Positions 19,388-28,100 of a stretch of DNA of 64,000 nt are shown here, in pieces. The position numbers were made by a program, and so were the translations under genes. Position 1 is the stretch's first letter, and each line of letters opens with the position of its first letter. The notes under the pieces were generated by a model. The model saw only the letters and a program-made list of their open reading frames with translations. It made no database searches and was not told the origin of the DNA. This DNA comes from Echinicola marina. GTDB taxonomy: Bacteria > Bacteroidota > Bacteroidia > Cytophagales > Cyclobacteriaceae. The DNA is taken from contig NZ_CP080025.1 of NCBI RefSeq assembly GCF_020463795.1, forward strand, positions 4,275,501 through 4,339,500. Reading direction: 5' to 3'.

Positions 19388-20608
19388 ATGAAAATATTTT
19401 CCTTAATATCATTAGTTTTATTTATTAGTTCATGTAACAATAATCCTATCGGCAATAAAATAATAAATACCGAAAACATAATTGATATTACAGTAGACCC
19501 GTCGAACTCGAAAAACGTCAAGCCTTCGACTATTTTTAATTCAGTAGAATTTTTAACTTTCAAGAATGAAGAAAACATAATCAGTAATATAAACAAGGTG
19601 AATGTTGCTGGAGATAATCTGATTTTTGAATCTGATAATGTAGTATTTCGATCAAACTTAAATGAAAATAGGGCATTAATGATAGGAAGGCCTGGTAATG
19701 GTCCAGGTGAATATATTTCTGTAAATGATTTATATATTGATAAACAGGATTCTACCATCAACATACTTGATGGTAAATCTGGAAAAATTATCATTTATAA
19801 TTATGAAGGGGAATTTATTGAAGAATTTAGGAATCCTAATTTCACAACAGCTATTGGATTTACAAAGTTGGATAATAATAATTTTGCTATATATGGAGGA
19901 GCGGCCTTCTATGGTGGATTAGATTATAGATGCTTTTTATGGTCAGCGGACAATAAAAAAATAATAGGTAAATTTTTCCCCATTGGTGATGAGCATAAGT
20001 ACGATTTTTTTATTGATGCCAATAATTTTTGGGATGATGGCAATAATATTTTATTTTCTTATTCATTTAAGGATACAATTTATAATATGGAAAAAGATAA
20101 AATTGTACCTAAATATGCTATCAATTTTGGGGATTTCACCTTACCTCAAGAAATTCGTGAAAACAATTATGAAGACGTAGTTGAATTTGTTACCCGTTTG
20201 AGAGAATCCAACTATGCCTACCAGGCTACGAACTTTTACAATTTAGATAAATATTTATATTTTACCTTTCAATATAAATCGAATAGATTTAGAAGTTTCT
20301 ATAATAAGCATAATCAAAAAACGGTTATAGTATCTAAGATTGGAACTAAAGAGAATAACTTTATTGAAGATGAACTGTATTATTTTTCCAAGATTGTAAT
20401 TGGGTCAAATGATAACTTTCTTTTTTGTCAAGTAGATCCATATGAATTCGTTAGTATATATGACGGGATAAAAGAAAACTTAAATGAAGAGGAATGGACT
20501 ATGTATATGAAGGGAAATCCGGAATTAGAGAAATTATATAAATTGTTTAAAAGCGAAGATCCTGGAAATGTTATACTTAAACTGGAGATTAATACTGAAC
20601 TAATTTAA
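19388..20608 (+). CDS. six-bladed beta-propeller lipoprotein
   Basis: The protein has 406 residues. The lipoprotein signal ends in LFISSC, with Cys at residue 16. The rest matches the pattern of Bacteroidetes TolB-like 6-bladed propeller proteins found next to NVEALA peptides: a blade opening with IGRPGNGPGEYISVNDLYID, where GPGEY is characteristic, then repeating strands with ILDGKSGKIIIYNYEGEF. It would sit on a membrane facing the periplasm or outside. Binding or handling of the upstream peptide has been suggested from neighbourhood only. Codon use is AT-rich like the surrounding island. Confidence 0.8.
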   Translation: MKIFSLISLVLFISSCNNNPIGNKIINTENIIDITVDPSNSKNVKPSTIFNSVEFLTFKNEENIISNINKVNVAGDNLIFESDNVVFRSNLNENRALMIGRPGNGPGEYISVNDLYIDKQDSTINILDGKSGKIIIYNYEGEFIEEFRNPNFTTAIGFTKLDNNNFAIYGGAAFYGGLDYRCFLWSADNKKIIGKFFPIGDEHKYDFFIDANNFWDDGNNILFSYSFKDTIYNMEKDKIVPKYAINFGDFTLPQEIRENNYEDVVEFVTRLRESNYAYQATNFYNLDKYLYFTFQYKSNRFRSFYNKHNQKTVIVSKIGTKENNFIEDELYYFSKIVIGSNDNFLFCQVDPYEFVSIYDGIKENLNEEEWTMYMKGNPELEKLYKLFKSEDPGNVILKLEINTELI

Positions 20609-21003
20609 ATTATTTTTAACTCCTATTTAGCTTATTGGGTGTGAATTTTAAAATAGGAAAGAAAAATCAAGGGGCTACATTAGTGAAAAAAAACATTTCC
20701 TGAACTTTTATATTTACTTGAATTTGAGTCTCATTTAAAAGTAGGTAATTGAGAGGCTAGGTGATATATTCATCTAGCCTTCTATATATTACTCGAAATC
20801 GCCAGAAACACATTCACTGGCCTTTACTTTTAAAAATGGATTTCTTTATTTATGAGTTGCTATTCGAATATTTTTATGTGGTAACTAGTCTTCATTTTTT
20901 GTGTTCTTTTTCTTGTATTGGATCATATTATCATCACAACTGAAGGATATTATTCCTTTTCAGGTGGTGGAAGGTTGTAAGGTCCTTTTGTTCATTATAT
21001 GGG
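20609..21003. other. intergenic stretch with a terminator-like hairpin
   Basis: AGGCTAGGTGA (20754-20764) pairs with TCATCTAGCCT (20770-20780) with one wobble, loop TATAT, then TCTATATATT. It probably ends the propeller transcript. The 60-codon frame at 20761-20943 starts inside the hairpin and is not convincing. Confidence 0.5.
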
Positions 21004-21135
21004 ATGACAATTTTTCTTTTGGCTTTTCCCCTCTTGGCACAATGGAGTACCAGTCAGACAAGAACAGTTGAAGATGAAGAAATCGTGGTTTCCCCTAAGA
21101 TATGCTTGCTAAGTGAATATGTGATCATGTGGTAG
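21004..21135 (+). CDS. short secreted-protein fragment
   Basis: The 43-residue frame from the ATG at 21004 begins with MTIFLLAFPLLAQWSTSQ, which resembles a signal peptide with cleavage after AQ-type residues. It then runs VEDEEIVVSPK and stops at 21135. It is too short to assign and may be the start of a decayed longer gene whose later part is the open frame at 21213-21473. Confidence 0.3.
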   Translation: MTIFLLAFPLLAQWSTSQTRTVEDEEIVVSPKICLLSEYVIMW

Positions 21136-21212
21136 AAGGAGGAATGTTTGAATATTTTCATGGATAGGTGATCCTATAGATGTTGTAAAATGGAGGGCGG
21201 AGGGCTTAAACT

Positions 21213-21473
21213 AATACAAAAGTATTGGCAGCTCATGAAGTGGGAATTGACGTGAAAGCTGTCATGCACAACTATGATGATCATCTACCAGAAAATTTAA
21301 TTGAAAGATTTACTACAAAAAAAAGAACCCCTTCTACTTGGGGAGAGGCAATTGATTATAGAATTGGTAAGCAAAAAGTAAAATATGGAGAAAATAATCT
21401 TAATGGGTCTATGCAAACACCTTCTGGACCTTTAGATACTTCTCGTTTTGAAGGACAAAGGAAAAGAAGGTAA
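21213..21473 (+). pseudogene. C-terminal fragment of an unrecognised protein
   Basis: The frame is open from 21210 but has no ATG at its start; a TTG at 21225 is the first alternative. It encodes about 85 residues with normal composition (AAHEVGIDVKAVMHNYDDHL, later TWGEAIDYRIGKQKVKYGEN) and a basic end (FEGQRKRR). This looks like the tail of a longer protein. The upstream sequence reads DPIDVVKWRAEGLN and then a stop, which may be the same gene before a mutation. No family is recognised. Confidence 0.4.
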
Positions 21474-21612
21474 GAGTAATTAACAGCGTAAAAGAGGTAT
21501 TGAATAATTTCATACTATAAACAAACAGTGGATAAAAAAGAAATATTTGCTAAATTAAGAAAGATAAGAAATTAATAAAAGTTGTTTGAGCCCTTTTTGA
21601 TATATTAGGTAA

Positions 21613-21685
21613 AGCCCTTCGCCTGGAGGGTTTTTTTATAGGGTTTTGGTGAAAAATACCCCGCTTGGGGTATTTTATTTATTAA
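21613..21685 (+). terminator. two tandem terminator hairpins
   Basis: A weak CCCT...AGGG hairpin followed by seven T lies at 21615-21637. A strong one, AAATACCCC GCTT GGGGTATTT, lies at 21653-21676. Together they separate the upstream fragments from the small genes at 21778. Confidence 0.65.
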
Positions 21686-21777
21686 ATGGACTTTTTAGTT
21701 TTAGGTTTTGAAAAAAATAAAACCAGACACATAAACAAGTTAGCAGGCATTATAAACAGACACTTAAAACAAAAAAT

Positions 21778-22143
21778 ATGGACAATACAACTTACGAATT
21801 TTTCATTAGACGAGCTTGGGAGTGTGACAGGTTTGAAAAAGGTGCCAACACAGACACTTGGGAAAGTTTACTTTATAAGAAATATAACTTTGACAACTCA
21901 ATCGGGACAGCGTCAGAGACAAAAAATAAAGCTGAGTATGACAAGAAGTTTGCAGAAGTCAAACAATATATAGACAACGCATACAACAACTTACTTTATC
22001 GTGCAACCAAAATAAACAACAATGACGACTTGGTTGACGCATTGCTTGACTTAAAATCAAGGGCAATAAATTCTGACAATCCAGCCGACTTGTATCAATT
22101 TTTGAAAGACTCTTTTGAAACTCTAAATAACCACAATCTGTAA
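21778..22143 (+). CDS. small hypothetical protein, 121 residues
   Basis: The product starts at the ATG at 21778 (MDNTTYEFFIRRAWECDRF) and is mainly helical, with many charged residues (ETKNKAEYDKKFAEVKQYID, LVDALLDLKSRAIN). There is no signal peptide and no catalytic motif. Codon use differs from neighbours (many GAC, ACA, TTG), which suggests recent transfer from another Bacteroidetes. Its stop codon overlaps the start of the next gene (TAATG), so they were co-translated. The overlapping frame at 21686-21973 is less plausible. Function unknown. Confidence 0.6.
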   Translation: MDNTTYEFFIRRAWECDRFEKGANTDTWESLLYKKYNFDNSIGTASETKNKAEYDKKFAEVKQYIDNAYNNLLYRATKINNNDDLVDALLDLKSRAINSDNPADLYQFLKDSFETLNNHNL

Positions 22144-22318
22144 TGCATTACTACTATTACTATAAATCTCCGGTAAAAATTAAATTCACATTCAAAGAAG
22201 ATGGAGAATTTTTTATTGGAGATGAAGCTAAAGTTTCAATTGAGACACTTTCTTCTTTCTTATATGACCTGAACCTCTTGAATGACTGTTTAGCCTTAGC
22301 ATTAATTGATCAATATTC
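22143..22318 (+). pseudogene. small gene cut by the IS3 element
   Basis: The ATG at 22143 overlaps the previous stop. About 58 codons run in frame (MHYYYYYKSPVKIKFTF, then DGEFFIGDEAKVSIETLSSF) up to the IS3 left end at about 22319. Joining to the sequence after the IS at 23569 gives a few codons and a TAA at 23585-23587, right at a terminator stem, so the original protein was probably about 65 residues. The small size and pairing with the 121-residue gene suggest a two-gene module such as a toxin-antitoxin pair, but no family is recognised. Confidence 0.5.
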
Positions 22319-22361
22319 TGTAAGCTCCCCCAAAAACTGGACAGTTTAAAAGGCGACAAAA

Positions 22362-22646
22362 TTGCTAACTTTGAACTGTATGAAAAAAGGAAGATTTACA
22401 GAGAGCCAGATCATCAAAGCGCTCAAGGAACATGAATCCGGTCGTGACGTTAACGAACTATGCCGGGATTTGGGCATCCACCGGGCTACCTTTTACAATT
22501 GGAAGAAAAAATACGGGGGAATGGAAGTAAAGGAAGTGCAGCGCCTCAAAGAGCTTGAAGAAGAGAACCGCAGGCTCAAGCAAATGTATGCCGACCTGGC
22601 CCTTGACAATAAAATCCTTAAAGATATTCTGGGAAAAAAGTTCTGA
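22362..22646 (+). CDS. IS3 orfA (helix-turn-helix protein)
   Basis: The protein has 94 residues. The helix-turn-helix ESQIIKALKEHESGRDVNEL with CRDLGIHRATFYNWKKKYGG is typical of IS3 OrfA. A leucine-zipper-like end (LKELEEENRRLKQMYADLAL) mediates dimerisation. A6G at 22634-22640 near its end allows -1 frameshifting into orfB to make the OrfAB transposase. The gene itself is intact. Confidence 0.92.
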   Translation: MLTLNCMKKGRFTESQIIKALKEHESGRDVNELCRDLGIHRATFYNWKKKYGGMEVKEVQRLKELEEENRRLKQMYADLALDNKILKDILGKKF

Positions 22647-23497
22647 CCCCTGCTGAGAAGCGGAACGGGGTCGGTTATGTAACGGAGAACTACCCTGTAA
22701 GTATCAGCAGGGCCTGCCGTTTGGTGGGAACCTGCCGTTCAGGACACTATTATAAAAGCCGGAAAGATGACAGTACTTTCTTGGATGTATTGCGTGAAAA
22801 AGCCGAGGAACATTCCAGCTATGGGTTCTGGAAACTGTATAAAAGAATGCGTAAGGATGGGCTATGTTGGAACCACAAAAAGGTATACCGTGGCTATAAA
22901 CTATTGAATCTGGGCATGAGAAGAAAAGGCAAGAAGCGGGTTCCTGAAAGGGTAAAGGAGCCTTTGTTACAGCCATTGTATGCAAACAAAAGCTGGTCAA
23001 TGGATTTTATGAGCGATAGCTTGGTATCGGGAAGACGCTTTCGGACGCTCAATATTATTGATGATTATAACCGGGAATCGCTCCAAATAGAGATAGCAAC
23101 AGGGTTCCCTGCCAAAAGGGTGATCAGGGTGCTGGAAGAAGTTATCTCATGGAGGGGCTAGCCGGAAAGGATCAGGGTGGACAACGGTCCTGAATTCATT
23201 TCTTTGGCATTAAAGGAATGGTGCCGTTCCACAGGTATTGATCTACAGTATATCCAACCGGGAAAACCGATGCAGAACGCCTATATCGAACGTTTTAACA
23301 AAACTTACAGGAATGAGATCCTTGACAGATACCTGTTCTTTGACCTGGAGGAGGTAAGGGAACTCACCAAAAATTGGATGATGGATTACAATGAAAACAG
23401 GCCCCATGACAGCCTGGGTGACATGTCCCCTAAGGAGTTTGCCCAAAGAAATGGGGCGTTAACAGTGGATAACTTCCAAGAAGTTACCCACAATTAA
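22635..23497 (+). pseudogene. IS3 orfB transposase with premature TAG
   Basis: The -1 frame from the slippery site reads KVLTPAEKRNGVGYVTENYP and runs through SMDFMSD (first catalytic Asp), VDNGPEF (second) and [15 protein letters not shown] (Glu). A TAG at 23159-23161 lies between WRG and PERIRVDNG, where relatives have an ordinary residue. Without suppression only the N-terminal half is made, so this copy should not transpose unaided. The two open parts are 22721-23161 and 23177-23497. Confidence 0.88.
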
Positions 23498-23579
23498 CAC
23501 CCTTAATAATAGTATTAACTAAATTTATCTGTCTAATTTTAAACTGTCCAAAGAATGGGAAGCCTTCACTGGGAAAGGG

Positions 23580-23618
23580 ATACTTAAGGGGAAAGCTTTT
23601 TCCCCTTAAGTATTTTTG
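23580..23618 (+). terminator. strong rho-independent terminator upstream of the RES gene
   Basis: ATACTTAAGGGGAAA (23580-23594) pairs perfectly with TTTCCCCTTAAGTAT (23599-23613), followed by TTTTT. It insulates the RES/STAND locus from IS3 transcription. Confidence 0.85.
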
Positions 23619-23667
23619 GAGGTTGGAGCTTGAAAAATCCAGTTAACTCATATAGTAAAATATACTC

Positions 23668-24906
23668 ATGGAAAATAATAAATTAATATATAGGGAACTA
23701 AAGAAAACTCAAGGTCTGTACCCGTATTTCTCTAATATCAAAAGAGAAGAGGGGAACCTGATCTTGTGTTCCGATTGTTTTCATGACGAAGGTCTCCGTT
23801 TGGATGCATACAAAATTGGAATACACAAAGACATCAAGTGCCAAAATTGCTCGTCGAGCAATGGAAGAAAGCTGACAAGGCAAATTGTACGGGAATTATG
23901 TTACAGGTTTTTCGTCCGTGGAACGATTGAGCGCTTTGATTATGGTGGATTTCCTCTGGTACAAATGAATGAGGAGCGATATAATGATACTGATATAAAG
24001 GTGTCTAAATGGCTTTCTGAAGATGTGAAACTTATTGAGCAAGCTGGAGAAATTGGCTTATTCTATTACAGTCCAAGATTTTGGATGTTCGGAGAAATCG
24101 AACCACTTAAAAACCTTCAAAGTGAGGTAGAAGTTGAAAAGGTTTTAGGACGTATTTTAAAACTTTATCCAAAACATATTTTAAACCAAGATCATTCGTT
24201 TTATCGAATTAGAGTCAATCCAGATACTCCATATAACTTTCCTGAGTATGACACTCCACCGAAAGGATTTGGAAGTGGAAATAGATTGAATTTTGATGGA
24301 GAACCCATTATGTATGCATCTCCGGATCTTGAACTCTGTATTCATGAATGCCGCGCAACCGTGGAAGATGAACTTTATGTAGCGAAACTCGTTCCATCAC
24401 AACCTTTAAAAATGTTAAATCTTGCGGCACTAGTTTCAGAAGAAGGGGTAGATGAATTTACTAGTATAGATTTAGCTGTTCATTTTCTGTTCTTAGCTCC
24501 TAAACACGCTTATCCTATTTGTTCTCGAATTGCGCAATTTATCAAAGAACAAGGATTTGATGGTATTATATTCCCTTCTTATTTCAGCCATTCAAGAACT
24601 GGGGCAATTCCTTTTGAAACCATTTATGGGATGTCTATACGTCGCATCCCTCCTATGAAGAAATATGCTGAGTCACAAAGTGTTCCGAACATCGCTTTAT
24701 TTGGATGGCCTATTAAAGAGGGTAAAGTGAAAATTCATTCTATAAATAAAGTTATAATTAATAATATTAAATACGATCTGTCTTTTGGGCCAGCTTATCA
24801 TGATGGACCAATCGATAAATCACGAAAGGATAATTTTTTTGAACAACAAATGAATTTTGAATTAGAAAAATTCATGAAAGTATTTAGGTCGGACCAAGAT
24901 GAATAA
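23668..24906 (+). CDS. zinc-ribbon RES-domain protein (putative NAD+-consuming effector)
   Basis: The protein has 412 residues from the ATG at 23668. The N-terminus has a zinc-ribbon-like Cys pattern (CSDC at 34-37, CQNC at 58-61). A helical middle (70-170) recalls the HEPN/RES N-terminal domains. The RES domain follows: FYRIR with Arg 180, GNRLN at 204-208, EPIMYAS at 212-218, CIHECRA with Glu 227, and GFDGIIFPSYFS with Ser 304. These fit the Arg-Glu-Ser set that names the family. Characterised RES proteins (RES-Xre toxins) break down NAD+ by phosphorolysis or hydrolysis. No Xre antitoxin gene is adjacent; instead a STAND nuclease follows 199 bases downstream. It may be an effector in a two-gene defence system, or a separate toxin. 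Confidence 0.8.
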   Translation: MENNKLIYRELKKTQGLYPYFSNIKREEGNLILCSDCFHDEGLRLDAYKIGIHKDIKCQNCSSSNGRKLTRQIVRELCYRFFVRGTIERFDYGGFPLVQMNEERYNDTDIKVSKWLSEDVKLIEQAGEIGLFYYSPRFWMFGEIEPLKNLQSEVEVEKVLGRILKLYPKHILNQDHSFYRIRVNPDTPYNFPEYDTPPKGFGSGNRLNFDGEPIMYASPDLELCIHECRATVEDELYVAKLVPSQPLKMLNLAALVSEEGVDEFTSIDLAVHFLFLAPKHAYPICSRIAQFIKEQGFDGIIFPSYFSHSRTGAIPFETIYGMSIRRIPPMKKYAESQSVPNIALFGWPIKEGKVKIHSINKVIINNIKYDLSFGPAYHDGPIDKSRKDNFFEQQMNFELEKFMKVFRSDQDE

Positions 24907-25105
24907 TTATGTTTAGTTGAGTTGAACACGAAATTCGGAAATATGGGGATGGCTGTTAATTATAAACTCCATATATTACACAGTATGATGGTTTTATTGA
25001 TAGTCAAGAACCGCTGAACATAAAGTCAGTCTTTCACTTATTAACAGAAAAGTGTTTAGTCTCTAGAAGTTCTAATTAAAATTTATCACATATTTTTAAA
25101 TCAAC
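24907..25105. other. gap between the RES and STAND genes
   Basis: The gap is 199 bases and AT-rich. No terminator hairpin is visible, so read-through from the RES gene is possible. A separate promoter cannot be excluded. Confidence 0.4.
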
Positions 25106-28100
25106 ATGATTGATGAATGGCTATATCTTGTAAAAAAATTTAGTATCGCAGGAGCGAGACACAAATTTGAAGAGATTTGTGCTAGTCTGTTCAAAAGAAA
25201 ATTCCCTAGTCAAAATGTAAAGTCAGTGCGGGTTAGTGTTGGTGATGGAGGGATTGATATTTTTATAGGTAAATTAGGAATAGAGCCAATCAAAATTGTT
25301 CAATGTAAATTTTTCGTAGATGGGATCAAGGATTCCCAAAGGTCCCAGATTAGAGAGTCATTTAAGAAAATTATTACATCTGATGATTTTATGCCAAGTC
25401 AATGGATATTGTGTATTCCTGAAAAACTAAGTATTAGCGAGCATAAATGGTGGTCGGATTGGAAGAATAGGCAAATCGCCAATTACAATTTATCCCAAGA
25501 ATTCATAGAATTATATGATGGGGAAGATCTTATTGAAGATTTAAGAAAATATGATTTTTATAACGAGGTTTTTGACCACGACTATCGAACTGCTATTAAT
25601 GAAATTCATGAAGTTGTAGTTTCAGGGAAATTGGATTTAGAACATGAACTTAGGTCTGCATCCTTCTTTGTTAGAGATTTAAAGAATTATTTTTCCAAAA
25701 ACACTAATACTCATGTTTCTAGAAAAGAAACTATTGAAATTTTTACTTGGATAAATAGTGATTTACCAGGCAAAAACAAGTACGAGAAATTACTCATAAT
25801 TAAAGGTCTTAAAGGAGTAGGTAAATCCACCATTATTAGAGATTCATATTTCAAATTATCGAATCAAAATGATCTTTTAATATTAGCTATAAAGTGTGAT
25901 CAATTTTATGGTATAAGCTTGAAGGACCTCTCAAAAAAACTCTTTAATAATGTAAATTCATTTCAAGAACTATTTTATACGATTTCTAAGCAAGAAAAAA
26001 AGCTTATTGTGTTTCTTGACCAGTTAGATGCTCTTTCACAAACTCTTTCTTCAAATAGAGAGTATTTACGTACCTATGTAAAGTTGATCTATGAATTAAT
26101 AAACTTAAAAAATGTAAGGATAATAATCTCTTCCCGAAATTTTGACTTAGAGTATGATGCTGATCTTCGAAAAATAAATTCGGAGTCAGGGATAAAAAGA
26201 ATTGAGGTTGGATCCCTTTCTCCAGATGAGGTAAATAAAGTGTTAAAATCTCTTGGAATTAGCGTTAAAAATCAAATGCTGATTAACCTTCTTACTACAC
26301 CATATAATTTAGAGCTATTTACTTTAATCCCAGATCTTGAGAAAATATTACAATACGAAGAAAGGATTCCATTATCTAAGCTTTACTTAGAGTTGTGGGG
26401 GCAAATATTGGTTAATAGAGAGCTTAATGTAATTGATTGTCTTGATGTCGTGGTAGAGCGTATGTATAACGCACATCCCAATTTAATAGATCAATCTTAT
26501 CTCAAAGAGCATCAACCAGAAATAGATTACTTAATATCAAATGGGATAATTTTAAAAAATGAAAACAAGCTTTCCTTTTTTCATCAATCATTTTATGAAC
26601 ATTATTTAGCTCGTTGGTTTGTAGAGTCAAAAAAGGATTTGATCGAGTATATTTTTGATGAAGATCAAAACCTATATATCAGATCTTTGATTAAACAGGT
26701 TATTGAATACTTACGTGAAGTAAATCATAACGAATACATAGACCTATATCGTAAAGCGATTAATAGTGATCATATCAGGTTTCACATAAAATTCCTATTC
26801 ATTTTACAATTTGGGCTAGTTGATATGCCTACCCATAAAGAGAAAAGAATTCTCATAGACATTCTCCAAAATAAATATGGTAAGGTGTTCTTAGATGTGG
26901 TTAATTCAAGGGGATGGATTTATTTTTTAATTACAAATTCTCTTATTCCTGAAAATGAGAATGAAACTTTTCAAATTCTTTTTAGAAACATTAACTATCA
27001 CCCTTATTTAATACTAAGCTATTTAGAAAATTCCTCATTTGAGTCAAAAGAAAAGATGATAGCCGAACTTATTCCCAATATCAAAATTTGGGACCAAGAC
27101 CTATTGCCTTTTTTTAATGAATATTACTCATTTAACGATAATACTGAGATATGGTATTTCGAAACATTAAAGAAGATAGCTCCTCTAGATTTGAATTTTG
27201 TTTTGGAAAAAATCCGACCAGTGGTCATCTCTGAAATGAACCGGCATCACAAACCTTTTAAATTTGATTATAAGTTCGCTAAAATAATTGATCAATTATA
27301 CCAAAATAATCCTAAGAAACTTTCTGAATTTTTATTGTCAATCTTTTTGCAATATCTAGAGGATACAAAATCACTTTATTTCAATGATTATCATGGTATT
27401 GAATCTGAACTTCTTGGATCAAATCATTATGATAATAGGTTGTACTACAAGGATAGTGAAGATGAAAAATCAATAGAGTTCTACCTTCTTAAGTATTACC
27501 GTAACTGTGGGGAAGAGGAAGTAGAAAAAATGATGGATAGTCATATTGAATCAAATTATATCCAACTACTTATAATAATTGCAAAGCTTCTTCAAGAAAG
27601 AGTGAAGGAGTTTACCCATGAAGCTTATCGATTTATTTTAATTATTGATAAAAAAAATGGATTTAAAGGGCCAGATGATTTTTTTCAATTAAATATGCGT
27701 AAGTTAATAAGTGGATCTTTAATTAATTTCAATATCCAGCAATTTTTAGCAATTAAAGAGATACTACTTACTATATCTAACCCCTATGAGATAGTTAAAT
27801 ATACAAATGAAGGAAAAAGGAAATTATCGCTTAAACTAGGTTTAAAACAATACCTTTTTATTAAAGCTTTGCCAGATGGTATCCGACAAAAAGATATAGA
27901 ACTAAAAAGGAAATATCAAATGTTTAGTCGACGGTTTGGGGAAGTTGATTATAATAAAGCATTTGATAGACCTAAAAGTAGTTTTGGTCCGGCTAGGTCT
28001 CCACTTTCTAATCCAAATTTTGATAAATTCGGTCATCAGGCATGGATTAATAGCATGAGAAAAATAGATGAGAACTTTAAATCCGATGACTTTTTCAAAG

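Larger units (their letters stand above)
22319..23568 (+). mobile_element. IS3-family element (IS150-type), probably inactive
   Basis: The ends start TGTAAGCT-CCCC and, inverted at the right, TGAAGGCTTCCC. They share TGGACAGTTTAAAA (22338-22351 and complement at 23537-23550). The organisation is orfA, a slippery A6G, then orfB, as in IS150. No clear target duplication is visible. orfB has an in-frame TAG. Confidence 0.85.

Noticed and set aside
20761-20943. 60-residue frame after the propeller gene
   Set aside because: It starts inside a terminator hairpin and has no recognisable feature.
21686-21973. 95-residue frame overlapping the 121-residue gene
   Set aside because: The other frame has better composition, an ATG and a coupled downstream gene.
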